DNA of 64,000 nt from Hyphomicrobiales bacterium (GCA_900469965.1 UBZP01000017.1:434001-498000); one strand, 5' to 3'. Counted from the stretch's first letter, positions 17,991-26,611 are shown. Translations and numbers: made by a program. Notes: a model not told the origin generated them from the sequence alone.

Positions 17991-19037
17991 ATGCCGCTTA
18001 TTGACCGCGCAGCCCTTACCGATTTCGCCTACCGCATGCTGACCAGCGCCGGCATGGAGGCCGACAAGGCCGAGGCGACCGCCGCCATTCTGGTGGAGGG
18101 CGACATGATCGGTCACGACACGCACGGGGTCAGCCTGTTGCACTGGTATGTCGAGGCGCTCGACGACGGATCGCTTGCCAGGTCCGGCTCCTACGAGGTC
18201 ATCAACGACCGCGGCGCGGCCTTCGTCTGGGACGGAAAGCTGCTGCCCGGCGCCTGGCTCCTGACCAAGGCGCTCGATCAGGCCTGCGAGCGGGTGCGCG
18301 ACTTCGGCATCGTCTCCGCGGCGATCCGCAACTGTCACCATACCTGTGCGCTGTCGGCCTTCATGCGTCAGGTGACCGAGCGCGGCCTGATCGTGCAGCT
18401 CTCCGTCTCCAATCCGGCTGCGAGCCGCGTCGCCCCCTATGGCGGGACGAAGCCGCTGCTGACGCCGAACCCGATGGCGGCCGGCTTTCCGACTTCGTCC
18501 GATCCCATCCTGATCGACGTTTCCTGCTCGATCACCACGACGACGATGACCCAGACGCTCGCCAAGGCCGGACAGAAGTTCCCCGAGGCCTGGGCGGTGA
18601 CCGCCACCGGCGAGCCGAGCGACGATCCGAAGGAGATCACCGAGCGCGGCGGTTCGATGATGCCGCTTGGCGGCCAGTCGAAGGGGCACAAGGGGTTCGG
18701 GCTCGGACTGATGGTCGAACTGATGGGGCAGGGGCTTTCCGGCAAAGGCCGGGCGAACACCAGGCCGGGGCCGTTGTCGCAGAGTGCCTATCTGCAGGTT
18801 ATCGATCCCGAATTCTTCGTCGGCCTCGACGCCTTCACCGAACAGGCGGACTGGATGGCAGCAGCCTGCCGCGACAACCCGCCGGCCGCCTGGAACAAGG
18901 GCAAGGTCCGCATGCCGGGCGACAGCGCCGCCCGCAGGCGTCGGGACGCGCTGGAGAAGGGCGTGCCCGTCTCCGATCTCACCTGGGAAAAGCTCCTGCG
19001 CGACGCGGAGCGGCTCGGGGTCGCGCCCGGTATCTGA
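17991..19037 (+). CDS. Ldh2/malate-lactate-type NAD(P) oxidoreductase
   Basis: Member of the malate/L-lactate/ureidoglycolate/2,3-diketogulonate dehydrogenase family (non-Rossmann fold), 348 residues. Typical landmarks are the N-terminal helix pair with ADKAEATAAILVEGDMIGHDTHGV, the substrate/cofactor region IRNCHHTCALSAF, and KGHKGFGLGLMVELMGQGLSG, which closes the nicotinamide site. Such enzymes oxidise or reduce alpha-hydroxy acids; no specific substrate is evident. It lies 100 bases and one hairpin after the binding protein, so it is probably read through at lower level. It may process hydroxy-acid forms imported by the same transporter. Confidence 0.85.
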   Translation: MPLIDRAALTDFAYRMLTSAGMEADKAEATAAILVEGDMIGHDTHGVSLLHWYVEALDDGSLARSGSYEVINDRGAAFVWDGKLLPGAWLLTKALDQACERVRDFGIVSAAIRNCHHTCALSAFMRQVTERGLIVQLSVSNPAASRVAPYGGTKPLLTPNPMAAGFPTSSDPILIDVSCSITTTTMTQTLAKAGQKFPEAWAVTATGEPSDDPKEITERGGSMMPLGGQSKGHKGFGLGLMVELMGQGLSGKGRANTRPGPLSQSAYLQVIDPEFFVGLDAFTEQADWMAAACRDNPPAAWNKGKVRMPGDSAARRRRDALEKGVPVSDLTWEKLLRDAERLGVAPGI

Positions 19038-19106
19038 CGCGCAGGACGCCAATTCCCGCGTAGCCGCGATCGGTGAAAGAATATTCCTCCATCGTCGTCG
19101 GAAATA

Positions 19107-19126
19107 ATCCATAAAATCTATAAACT
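19107..19126. promoter_or_regulatory. AT-rich sulfur-regulon element, copy 1
   Basis: ATCCATAAAATCTATAAACT lies 49 bases before the NitT/TauT binding-protein gene. The same ATCCATAA-TAT pattern occurs before aapJ (45334-45351) and, on the other strand, before the flavin reductase (49294-49311). The TCTATA core recurs before ssuA, ssuD and the DszA-type gene. The site is a candidate for the Rrf2 regulator encoded at 28164; this is inference. Confidence 0.5.
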
Positions 19127-19175
19127 AAATTCAAGTTTGGTAGGCTGGCCGTATCATTCCACGTGGGGACGTACG

Positions 19176-20210
19176 ATGAGCCAGCAATCCGAAAGCATTT
19201 TCTCCGGGGGCCTGTCGCGCCGGAGCCTGATCAAGGCGGCCGGGGTGACGGCGGTGGCGGCGACCGCCGGCGTGATCGGCGCGCGTTCGACGCGCTATGC
19301 CATCGCCGGCAACCTCATCCCCATCAAGCTCGAGTGGACCGAGGTCGCCGCCTGCCATTCCCCCGTCGGCTTCGGCCTGTCCAAGGGGATCTACGCCAAG
19401 CACGGCCTCGAGGTGGAGCTGTTCTACCAGGGCGCCAGCGGCCAGACGCTCATCCAGGCGCTCGCCACCCGCAAGGCGGAGGCCGGGCCGGGCCTGCTCT
19501 ACGACTGGCTGAAGCCGATCGAACAAGGGTTCGACGTGCGGCTCTTCGCCGGCTCGCATGGCGGCTGCCAGAGCATCCTGGTGAAGCCGGACTCCGACAT
19601 CAAGTCGCTGACCGACCTCAAGGGCAAGACGATCGGCACCTTCGACGTCATGTCGCCCTCGCGCGTCGCCTTCTCCGTGGCGCTCGCCAAGGCCGGCCTG
19701 AACCCGGAAACCGACGTCACCTGGAAGGTCTTCCCGTTCGATCTCGTCGCCGAGGGCGTGCTGAAGGGCGAGGCCGACGCCGTCGCGCACATGGATCCCT
19801 GGGCCTATTCCTACGAGAAGAAACACGGCTTCCGCCGCGTCGCCGACACGCAGACCGGTACGTTCAAGGACCGGGTCTGCTGCGTTCTCGGCGTCAACGG
19901 CGACTACTACGAGGCCAACAAGGACGCCATCAAGCGTGTCGCGGCCGCGAACCTCGAAATCCACCAGTATACGGCCAGGCATCCGGACGAGGTCGCCAGG
20001 TGGTACTTCGATACGCTGAAGCCGGGCCTGTCGCTGGAAGACCTGACGGAGGTTCTCGCCGCCTTCACCTATCACGACCACTGGTTCGGCAAGGATCTCC
20101 TGAAAGAGGTGACGATCGGCTACGAGGACCTCAAGCTGACGGGCGTCATCGACGCGGGCACGGACCCCGAGGAGATCGCCAACCGCATCACCATCGACAT
20201 CTTCGCGTGA
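19176..20210 (+). CDS. ABC transporter substrate-binding protein, NitT/TauT family (Tat-exported)
   Basis: Periplasmic receptor of 344 residues. The N-terminus has a twin-arginine signal (LSRRSLIKAAG followed by a hydrophobic stretch to about residue 42). The mature part has the NitT/TauT fold: FGLSKGIYAKHGLEVELF, ASGQTLIQALATRKAEAG, SLTDLKGKTIGTFDVMSPSR. The ATG at 19176 has GGGGA upstream; an earlier in-frame ATG at 19137 overlaps the promoter. It heads an operon with permease, ATPase, a small membrane protein, an O-acetylhomoserine sulfhydrylase and a 2-oxoglutarate oxygenase, so the ligand is probably an organosulfur compound. The family also takes nitrate, cyanate, pyrimidines and riboflavin, so the ligand is unproven. 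Confidence 0.88.
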   Translation: MSQQSESIFSGGLSRRSLIKAAGVTAVAATAGVIGARSTRYAIAGNLIPIKLEWTEVAACHSPVGFGLSKGIYAKHGLEVELFYQGASGQTLIQALATRKAEAGPGLLYDWLKPIEQGFDVRLFAGSHGGCQSILVKPDSDIKSLTDLKGKTIGTFDVMSPSRVAFSVALAKAGLNPETDVTWKVFPFDLVAEGVLKGEADAVAHMDPWAYSYEKKHGFRRVADTQTGTFKDRVCCVLGVNGDYYEANKDAIKRVAAANLEIHQYTARHPDEVARWYFDTLKPGLSLEDLTEVLAAFTYHDHWFGKDLLKEVTIGYEDLKLTGVIDAGTDPEEIANRITIDIFA

Positions 20211-20214
20211 TGCC

Positions 20215-21216
20215 ATGAGTGCTGCGGTCGAGGACACACTCGGCGGGGCCGGGCGGCGAACGCTCGCTCTGCCTCTCGGGGGCATCTGGCGCAACGGGCT
20301 TTTGGCGGCCGGCACGTGGGCTCTCGCCGCGGCGCTGACCTATGGTCTGCCCGACGTCATCGCCTGGGGCGCGACGGGGCTCTTTGCCGCCGTCATGCTC
20401 GTCGGCGCGGGGATCTTCCTCGCGCTGTCGGTGACGGTGCACAGGCTCGGCGGCTTCGGCCGCACGCTCATCCACTACGGGCCGTGGTTCATCGTGCTCG
20501 GCCTCTGGCTCGGCCTGTGGGAAGTGCTGACGGCCAAGCTCGGCTGGCTGCCCAAACCGTTCTTCTCGCCGCCGCAGGGACTGCTGCACGTCTATGTGAC
20601 GGACTGGGAGCGGCTTCTGATCTGCATCGCCTATACGGGGCGGCTGTGGGGCCTCGGCTTCTTCTCCGGCATTCTCATAGGCTTCGCCGGCGGCGTGGCG
20701 CTCGGCTGGTCGAAGCGTTTCGCCTATTGGGGCATGCCGCTCCTGAAGCTCATCGGCCCGGTGCCGGCGAGCGCCTGGATCCCATGCACCTTCTTCATCT
20801 TCCCGTCGACCTTCCATGCCTCGATCTTCCTCGTGGCGCTGGCGTCGGGCATTCCGGTGGCGATCCTGACGGCGGCGGGCGTCAGCCAAGTGAACCGATC
20901 CTTTTACGACGTCGCCCGCACGCTCGGGGCGGACAACCGCTTCCTCGTCTTCAAGGTCGCGATCCCCGCCTCGCTGCCGAACGTCTTCGTCGGCATCTTC
21001 ATGGGCCTCTACTATTCCTTCGCCGTACTGGTCGTCGCCGAGATGCTCGGCGCCAAGTTCGGGCTCGGCTGGTATCTCCAGTTCAACACGGCCTATTCGG
21101 CCTATGCCAACGTCTATGCCGCCCTCGTCATCATGGCGCTGATCTGCGCCGGGCTCGTGCGCCTGCTCTTCGTGGCTCGGGATCGGCTGCTCGGCTGGCA
21201 GAAGGGGATCCTCTGA
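20215..21216 (+). CDS. ABC transporter permease, SsuC/TauC type, with extra N-terminal helices
   Basis: Inner-membrane subunit of 333 residues, about 70 longer than typical TauC/SsuC. The extra N-terminal part contains two further hydrophobic segments (LLAAGTWALAAALTYGL, GATGLFAAVMLVGAGIFLALSV) before the canonical first helix (HYGPWFIVLGLWLGLWEVL). The coupling loop DVARTLGADNRFLVFKVAIPASLPNVFVG is the normal EAA motif. It begins 4 bases after the binding-protein stop and its stop overlaps the ATPase ATG (TGATG). The two additional helices may interact with the small membrane protein encoded two genes on; this is speculation. Confidence 0.88.
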   Translation: MSAAVEDTLGGAGRRTLALPLGGIWRNGLLAAGTWALAAALTYGLPDVIAWGATGLFAAVMLVGAGIFLALSVTVHRLGGFGRTLIHYGPWFIVLGLWLGLWEVLTAKLGWLPKPFFSPPQGLLHVYVTDWERLLICIAYTGRLWGLGFFSGILIGFAGGVALGWSKRFAYWGMPLLKLIGPVPASAWIPCTFFIFPSTFHASIFLVALASGIPVAILTAAGVSQVNRSFYDVARTLGADNRFLVFKVAIPASLPNVFVGIFMGLYYSFAVLVVAEMLGAKFGLGWYLQFNTAYSAYANVYAALVIMALICAGLVRLLFVARDRLLGWQKGIL

Positions 21217-22004
21217 TGGCGCTCGCTCTCGCAGCAACCACCCCTTCCGACAGCATCGCGCTCGACGTGGAAGGCGTTTCCCACCGCTATGAGCGCGACG
21301 GCACGGAGTTGCAGGTTCTCGACAATGTGAGCCTGACGATCGCGCCGGGCGAATTCGTCGCTCTGTTGGGGCCGTCCGGTTGTGGCAAGTCCACGCTGCT
21401 CCGGCTCGCCGCCGGCCTGGAGACGCCGACGACGGGCAGGGTGCTCGAAGACGGCAGGCCGATCACCGCGCCGAACCCGGACCGCATCCTCGTCTTCCAG
21501 GATGCGACGCTCTTTCCCTGGCGCACGGTGCGCGCCAACATCGCCACAGGCCTGGAGGCCCGTGGCCTGCTCGGCGAAAAGGGCCATCGGATCGACGAGG
21601 TGCTGAAACTGGTGAAGCTGGAAGGCTTTGCCGACTTCTACCCGCACCAACTCTCCGGCGGCATGGCGCAGCGCGCAGCCCTTGCCCGCGCGCTCGTCAA
21701 CGATCCGAAGCTGCTTCTGCTCGACGAGCCCTTCGGCAAGCTCGATTCGCTGACGCGGCTGCGCATGCAGAACGAACTCCTCGACCTCTGGAAGAGCGCC
21801 GGCTTCACCGCGCTGCTCGTCACGCACGATGTCGAGGAGGCACTGCTTCTCGCCGACCGGGTGATCGTGCTCTCCGACCGGCCGGCCGCCATCATCGCGG
21901 AGGTGCGGGTCGACGAGCCGCATCCGCGCCAGCGCGACGATGCCAGTCTCGTTGCGCTCCGCCGCGCGCTGCTGGAAGAGCTGGGGATTTCCCATGACGT
22001 CTAG
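21216..22004 (+). CDS. ABC transporter ATPase, SsuB/TauB type
   Basis: Cytoplasmic nucleotide-binding subunit, 262 residues. Walker A GPSGCGKST is near residues 56-64, Q-loop VFQDATLFPW, signature LSGGMAQRAALARAL, Walker B LLLLDEPFGKLD and switch His VTHDVEEAL. The FPW after the Q-loop is the usual mark of nitrate/sulfonate/taurine ATPases. The start codon overlaps the permease stop by one base and the gene overlaps the next by 11 bases, so the transporter is made as one coupled unit. Confidence 0.92.
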   Translation: MALALAATTPSDSIALDVEGVSHRYERDGTELQVLDNVSLTIAPGEFVALLGPSGCGKSTLLRLAAGLETPTTGRVLEDGRPITAPNPDRILVFQDATLFPWRTVRANIATGLEARGLLGEKGHRIDEVLKLVKLEGFADFYPHQLSGGMAQRAALARALVNDPKLLLLDEPFGKLDSLTRLRMQNELLDLWKSAGFTALLVTHDVEEALLLADRVIVLSDRPAAIIAEVRVDEPHPRQRDDASLVALRRALLEELGISHDV

Positions 22005-22293
22005 CGCACGGCTTTCCTACCGGGCGGTGGCGGCTGTCGGCGGCGGGCTCGCGCTGCTCTCGCTCGGCTGGTGGTGGCTGATCTTCAGCAAGGTCGTCGA
22101 GAACGACTACCTCACCGTCCGCCAGGCCATGACCTGCATTGCCGGGGCGACGGATCTGTGCGCGCTCGCCCAGGCGCTGTGCACCGACGCGCATCTCTAC
22201 GGCATCCGGTGGTATGCGCCGGAAGCCTTCTGGGCCGCCACGGCCATCCTCGCCGCCGGCGTCCTTCTGTCCGTCCGCCCATCGCACCCTTAA
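21994..22293 (+). CDS. Small membrane protein of the NitT/TauT operon, unknown function
   Basis: A 99-residue protein I do not recognise. Two hydrophobic segments (about residues 11-31, with GGGLALLSLGWWWLIF, and 74-92, FWAATAILAAGVLLSV) flank a roughly 40-residue loop with three cysteines (MTCIAGATDLCALAQALC) and an aromatic segment (GIRWYAPEAFW). Its ATG lies inside the ATPase gene (11-base overlap) and its stop is 27 bases before the sulfhydrylase start, so it is clearly part of the operon. The topology suggests an accessory subunit of the transporter or a periplasmic thiol loop. No catalytic motif is visible. Confidence 0.7.
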   Translation: MTSSARLSYRAVAAVGGGLALLSLGWWWLIFSKVVENDYLTVRQAMTCIAGATDLCALAQALCTDAHLYGIRWYAPEAFWAATAILAAGVLLSVRPSHP

Positions 22294-22319
22294 GTGCGCC
22301 TCACCAAAGGAGAAGTGTC

Positions 22320-23681
22320 ATGACGATCCATCAGACCCCCGAGGTCGCCGAACAGGACATCGTGCAGGTTCCCGCCGGAACCGCCACCTTCAAGAGCCGC
22401 CACCCGGAAACGATCGCGCTGCACGGCGGCAGCTTCCGCTTCGATCCGGCAAGCGGCGCGGTGGCCGTGCCGATCTACCAGACCAGCTCCTTCCAGCTGC
22501 CCGGCACCGATGGCGCCGACAAGCTCTTCGCGCTGGAGGCGCCCGGCCATCTCTACACCCGCGTTTCCAACCCGACGCAGGATGCCTTCGAGCAGCGCCT
22601 CGCCGAGCTCGAGGGCGGGGCCGCCGCGCTGGCGCTCTCCTCCGGCCAGGCGGCTTCCGCCTTTGCGATCCTGAACCTGGCGCGCGCCGGCGACAACATC
22701 GTCAGCGCCGCCGGGCTCTATGGCGGCACGTGGGCGCTCTTTGCGGCGACCCTGAAGAGTTTCGGCATCGAGACCCGCTTCGTCGATGCCGCCGACCCGG
22801 ACGCCTTCGACAAGGCGACGGACGAGCGCACGCGCGCCTACTATGCCGAATCCCTGCCGAACCCGAAGCTGGAAGTGTTTCCGATCGCCGAAGTCGCCGC
22901 CATCGGCCGGCGCCACGGCATTCCGCTGATCGTCGACAACACCGCCGCCCCGCTGATCATCCGGCCGCTGGAGCATGGCGCGGCCGTCGTCGTCTATTCG
23001 ACGACCAAATACATCGGCGGCCACGGCACTTCGATCGGCGGCGCGATCATCGACAGCGGCACCTTCCCCTGGACGGAGAATCCGACCCGCCAGCCGAACC
23101 TCACCGAGCCGGACCCGAGCTACCAGGGCAAGACCTGGATCGAGAAGGCGGCGGCGATCGGCTTTCATCCCTACATCCTGCGCGCCCGCGCCGTGCTCTT
23201 GCGCGATCTCGGCGCGGCGGTCAGTCCCCAGAACGCCTTCCAGTTCATCCAGGGCCTCGAGACCCTGCCGCTGCGCCTGCGCCAGCACAACGAGAATGCG
23301 GTCAGGATCGCCGAATACCTGAAGGGCCACCCGAAGGTGGAGCGCGTGATATTCCCGAAGTTCCAGGACGGCGCTGCGCGGGCGCGGGCGGAAAAATACC
23401 TCAAGCCCGGCCACTTCGGCGCGCTGGTCGGCTTCGAGCTGAAGGGTGGGCGGGAAGCGGGGCGCCGCTTCATCGACAGCCTGCAGCTGTTCTATCACCT
23501 GGCGAACATCGGCGATGCGCGGTCGCTGGCCATCCATCCCTCCACGACCACCCATTCGCAGCTCTCGCCGGAGGACCAGCTCGCCACCGGCGTCACACCC
23601 GGCTACGTGCGCCTCTCCATCGGTCTGGAACATCCCGACGACCTGATTGCCGATCTGGAGCGCGCGATTTCGCTCGCGTGA
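22320..23681 (+). CDS. metY: O-acetylhomoserine aminocarboxypropyltransferase (sulfhydrylase)
   Basis: PLP-dependent Cys/Met-metabolism enzyme, 453 residues, that condenses O-acetylhomoserine with sulfide or a thiol to give homocysteine or methionine. Visible landmarks are TIALHGGSFRFDPASGAVAVPIYQ, LYTRVSNPTQDAFEQRLAELEGG, the PLP phosphate loop SSGQAAS, D in VDNTAAPL, and the Schiff-base lysine in YSTTKYIGGHGT. The long SLQLFYHLANIGDARSLAIHPSTTTHSQL segment is typical of the OAH rather than the CGS branch. Ribosome site AAAGGAG. In this operon it would assimilate sulfide or methanethiol released from the imported compound. Confidence 0.92.
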   Translation: MTIHQTPEVAEQDIVQVPAGTATFKSRHPETIALHGGSFRFDPASGAVAVPIYQTSSFQLPGTDGADKLFALEAPGHLYTRVSNPTQDAFEQRLAELEGGAAALALSSGQAASAFAILNLARAGDNIVSAAGLYGGTWALFAATLKSFGIETRFVDAADPDAFDKATDERTRAYYAESLPNPKLEVFPIAEVAAIGRRHGIPLIVDNTAAPLIIRPLEHGAAVVVYSTTKYIGGHGTSIGGAIIDSGTFPWTENPTRQPNLTEPDPSYQGKTWIEKAAAIGFHPYILRARAVLLRDLGAAVSPQNAFQFIQGLETLPLRLRQHNENAVRIAEYLKGHPKVERVIFPKFQDGAARARAEKYLKPGHFGALVGFELKGGREAGRRFIDSLQLFYHLANIGDARSLAIHPSTTTHSQLSPEDQLATGVTPGYVRLSIGLEHPDDLIADLERAISLA

Positions 23682-23753
23682 GGCTTGCCGGCGATCGGCG
23701 CGGCGCGGGAGCGCGCCGTGCCACCTATTCCCAGCATTGGAGGAACCCGATCC

Positions 23754-24794
23754 ATGACCATCCACACCAGACCTGTTCACCTGCCGACGGTCGACTTCTC
23801 CCGCTTTCACGGGAGTGCCGCCGAGCGCGAGAGCTTCATCAGGGAGCTGACGCTCGTCCTGCACGATCACGGCTTCTTCTACCTGACGGGCCACGGTGTG
23901 CCGCAGAGCCTGATCGACGATGTGCTGGCGACCTCGAAGCGCTTCTTCGCCCTGCCGGAGGAGGAGAAACTGGCCATCGAGATGGTGCGGTCGCCGCATT
24001 TCCGCGGCTATAACCGCGCCGGCTACGAGCGTACGCGCGGCGAGCAGGACTGGCGCGAGCAGCTCGACATCAACACCGAGGGCCAGCCGGTGGCGGCCGG
24101 GCCGGATACGCCCTGGAACCGGCTCTACGGCCCGAACCAGTGGCCGGAAGCCCTGCCCGAGTTGAAGCCGCTCCTGTTGCGCTATCAGCAGGAGGTCACC
24201 CGCATCGGCATCGATGTCCTGAAAGCGATCGCCCTTGCGCTCGGCCAGCCGGAGAACGTTTTCGCCGAGATCTATGAGCCTTCGCCTTCGCAGCTCCTGA
24301 AGATCATCCGCTATCCGGGCCGGGAGGCCGCCGGCAGCGACCAGGGCGTCGGCGCCCACAAGGACGGCGGCTTCGTCACCGTGCTTCTCCAGGACACGAC
24401 ACCCGGCCTGCGGATCCGCACCGAAGACGGCGTCTGGATCGAGGCGCCGCCGGTGCCCGGCACCTTCGTCATCAACAGCGGCGAGTTGCTGGAGCTTGCC
24501 ACGAACGGCTTCGTGCGTGCGGACGTCCATGATGTCGTCACCCCGCCCGCCGGCACGGAGCGCTACTCGGTCGCCTTCTTCCTTGGCGCCCGCTACGACG
24601 CCACGATCCCCGTCATCCCGCTGCCGGACACTCTGAAGCGCGGTGAGCGCGGCGTCACGGTCGACGCCCTGAACCCGATCTTTCGCGAGGTCGGCATCAA
24701 CCATTTGAAGAGCCGCCTGCGCTCGCATCCGGACGTGGCGGCACGGCATCATCCGGACCTGCTCCACCTTCTCGATCTGCCGGCCAAGGCCTGA
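23754..24794 (+). CDS. 2-oxoglutarate/Fe(II)-dependent oxygenase, isopenicillin-N-synthase family
   Basis: Non-heme iron oxygenase of 346 residues. The N-terminal DIOX_N-like half (about 1-125) includes HDHGFFYLTGHGVP. The double-stranded beta-helix half has the iron ligands H and D in GVGAHKDGGFVTVLLQD, the distal H in RADVHDVV, and the 2-oxoglutarate anchor R-x-S in TERYSVAFFLG. Taurine dioxygenases belong to a different branch, but an oxygenolytic C-S cleavage role is plausible because the gene ends a transporter-plus-sulfhydrylase operon. The start is the ATG at 23754 with TTGGAGGA upstream; there is a 72-base gap from metY. The substrate is unknown. Confidence 0.85.
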   Translation: MTIHTRPVHLPTVDFSRFHGSAAERESFIRELTLVLHDHGFFYLTGHGVPQSLIDDVLATSKRFFALPEEEKLAIEMVRSPHFRGYNRAGYERTRGEQDWREQLDINTEGQPVAAGPDTPWNRLYGPNQWPEALPELKPLLLRYQQEVTRIGIDVLKAIALALGQPENVFAEIYEPSPSQLLKIIRYPGREAAGSDQGVGAHKDGGFVTVLLQDTTPGLRIRTEDGVWIEAPPVPGTFVINSGELLELATNGFVRADVHDVVTPPAGTERYSVAFFLGARYDATIPVIPLPDTLKRGERGVTVDALNPIFREVGINHLKSRLRSHPDVAARHHPDLLHLLDLPAKA

Positions 24795-24862
24795 TCGAAA
24801 GACGGCAGGTGCCCGGGGATATTCAAGGGCGGGTGCTGCGAAGCGAGAGATGAAGGAAATGC

Positions 24863-24902
24863 AGCCTGCCGGGAGAACCATTCGCTGGTTTCCCGGCAGG
24901 CT
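24863..24902. terminator. Rho-independent terminator between convergent operons
   Basis: The stem AGCCTGCCGGGA (24863-24874) pairs perfectly with TCCCGGCAGGCT (24891-24902). An inner AACCA/TGGTT pair extends it after one bulged G, and CTTTTGCGTTT follows on the plus strand. It closes the metY-oxygenase operon and lies 15 bases from the stop of the oppositely oriented permease. Confidence 0.85.
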
Positions 24903-24917
24903 TTTGCGTTTCGAGCC

Positions 24918-25805
24918 TTACCGATGCGATGCCCAGGGGACGAGGCGGCGCTCGAGCAGCCGGGCGAGGAATTCCAGCAGGATGGCGATCAGCGCGATCA
25001 CGATGATGCCGGCAATGACGATGTCGGTGACGAGGAACTGCGCCGCCGACTGGATCATGAAGCCGATCCCGCTCGTCGCGGCGACAAGTTCGGCGGCGAC
25101 CAGCGTCGTCCAGCCCGCGCCGAGCGCAATGCGGATCCCGGTCAGGATCGACGGGACCGAACTCGGCAGGACGACCTGCGCCAGGATCTGCCTCGGGCCC
25201 GCGCCGAGTGATCGCGCCGCGTTCACGTGTTCGCGGGAGACGGAACGGACGCCCGCGGACGTCGACAGTATGATCGAGGGCAGCATGGCCAGCGCGATGA
25301 CGGTGATCTTGGATGCCTCGCCGATGCCGACCCAGATGATGACGAGCGGCAGGTAGGCGAGCGGGGGCAGGGGGCGCAGGAACTCGACGATGGGGTCGAG
25401 GATGCCCCGGCCGAGGCGGCTCGTTCCGATGGCCAGGCCCGCCGGGATGCCGATCAGGACGGAGGCGATCAGGGCGCCGAAGATGCGGTAGAGGCTCGCG
25501 CCCACGTGTTCGAAAAGCGTCGCGTCGACAAAGCCGGTGACGATCAGGTTGTAGCCGGCGATGACGACCTGCCGGGGCGAGGGCAGGAAGACCGGCGAGA
25601 CCACGCCTCGGGCAGAGGCGAGGCTCCACAATCCGATGATGGCAGCGATCGTGAGTGTCGAGATCACGGCGATCGGCACAGGTCTTGCCGTTGCGGCAGC
25701 CTCCGTGGCTGGCCGGACGCCGGCGGGCGCTTCATTCCTCGCGTCTTCGGCGGCGTCTGCTTCGGCAAGGCGCGACAGGGGGCGAAGTTCGGTGAACAGG
25801 GTCAT
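24918..25805 (-). CDS. tauC: Taurine ABC transporter permease
   Basis: Inner-membrane subunit of 295 residues. An acidic cytoplasmic N-terminus of about 60 residues (AEADAAEDARNE) precedes the helices, starting PIAVISTLTIAAIIGLWSLA. VSPVFLPSPRQVVIA is the usual TauC/SsuC periplasmic entry, LRPLPPLAYLPLVIIWVGIGEASKI a conserved helix pair, and VNAARSLGAGPRQILAQVVLPSSVPSILTGIR the ATPase-coupling EAA loop. The start overlaps the ATPase stop (ATGA). Together with the adjacent tauB and tauA it forms a complete taurine-type importer; no tauD is adjacent. Confidence 0.88.
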   Translation of the reverse strand: MTLFTELRPLSRLAEADAAEDARNEAPAGVRPATEAAATARPVPIAVISTLTIAAIIGLWSLASARGVVSPVFLPSPRQVVIAGYNLIVTGFVDATLFEHVGASLYRIFGALIASVLIGIPAGLAIGTSRLGRGILDPIVEFLRPLPPLAYLPLVIIWVGIGEASKITVIALAMLPSIILSTSAGVRSVSREHVNAARSLGAGPRQILAQVVLPSSVPSILTGIRIALGAGWTTLVAAELVAATSGIGFMIQSAAQFLVTDIVIAGIIVIALIAILLEFLARLLERRLVPWASHR

Positions 25806-26611
25806 GCGGCGGCCTCCTCGTTCGGGAGCGAATGGATCAGGCTCGTCAGGCCATCGTGCAGGCGCTTGAACAGCGGCGACGCCTTGACCTTTTCGGTCGC
25901 GGCGCCGGCCAGGATCTCGGCGCTGAAGCCGGCCTCGATCTCGGCGGTCAGGCGACCGGGGTGAGGGGAGAGCACCAGCACGCGCGAGGCAAGGATGAGC
26001 GCCTCGTCGATGCTGTGGGTGATGAGGACCGCACCGGCGCCGCTGCGGGCCTGGATGCGCAGGAGAAACTCCTGCATGCGCGTGCGGGTCAGCGCGTCGA
26101 GCGCGCCGAGCGGCTCGTCGAGCAGGAGGAAACGCGGCTCTGCGGCCAGCGCCCGGGCTATGCCGACGCGCTGGCGCATGCCGCCAGAGAGCTCCCAGAC
26201 GTGGTGGTCGCCGGCGTCGCCGAGGCCCACCAGTTCCAGGAGCTGTTGCGCCCGCGCCTGGCGGGTTGCGCGCGGCATACCCTTCAGCTTCAGCGGAAAT
26301 GCGACGTTGTCCCGGGCATCGAGCCAGGGATAGAGCGCGTCGTCCTGGAAGACCACGGCGCGGTCGGCGCCAGGCCCTGGGATCGGCACGCCGTCGACGG
26401 CAATGGTGCCCGATGTCGGTGCGATGAAGCCGGCGGCGAGGTTCAGCAGGCTCGTCTTGCCGGACCCCGAACGGCCGATGATCGCGACAAGCTCGTTGGA
26501 GGCGACCTGCAGGTTGATGCCGTCGAGAACGAGACGGTCGTTGCCTGCGGCGCGGGACCCGGGCCGCGGCGGATAGCGCAGCGAGACGTCGCGAAACGAC
26601 AGGATGCTCAT
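25802..26611 (-). CDS. tauB: Taurine ABC transporter ATPase
   Basis: Nucleotide-binding subunit, 269 residues. Walker A GRSGSGKTS, Q-loop VFQDDALYPW, signature LSGGMRQRVGIARAL, Walker B FLLLDEPLGALD and switch His ITHSIDEAL are all present. The extra C-terminal 50 residues (about 215-269) are typical of TauB. It sits between the binding protein and the permease on the minus strand; 117 bases separate it from tauA, which probably shares its transcript. Confidence 0.9.
   Translation of the reverse strand: MSILSFRDVSLRYPPRPGSRAAGNDRLVLDGINLQVASNELVAIIGRSGSGKTSLLNLAAGFIAPTSGTIAVDGVPIPGPGADRAVVFQDDALYPWLDARDNVAFPLKLKGMPRATRQARAQQLLELVGLGDAGDHHVWELSGGMRQRVGIARALAAEPRFLLLDEPLGALDALTRTRMQEFLLRIQARSGAGAVLITHSIDEALILASRVLVLSPHPGRLTAEIEAGFSAEILAGAATEKVKASPLFKRLHDGLTSLIHSLPNEEAAA

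Noticed and set aside
22290-24881. 863-codon minus-strand open frame opposite metY and the 2OG oxygenase
   Set aside because: Antisense shadow of two conserved enzymes; no ribosome site and no recognisable domain.
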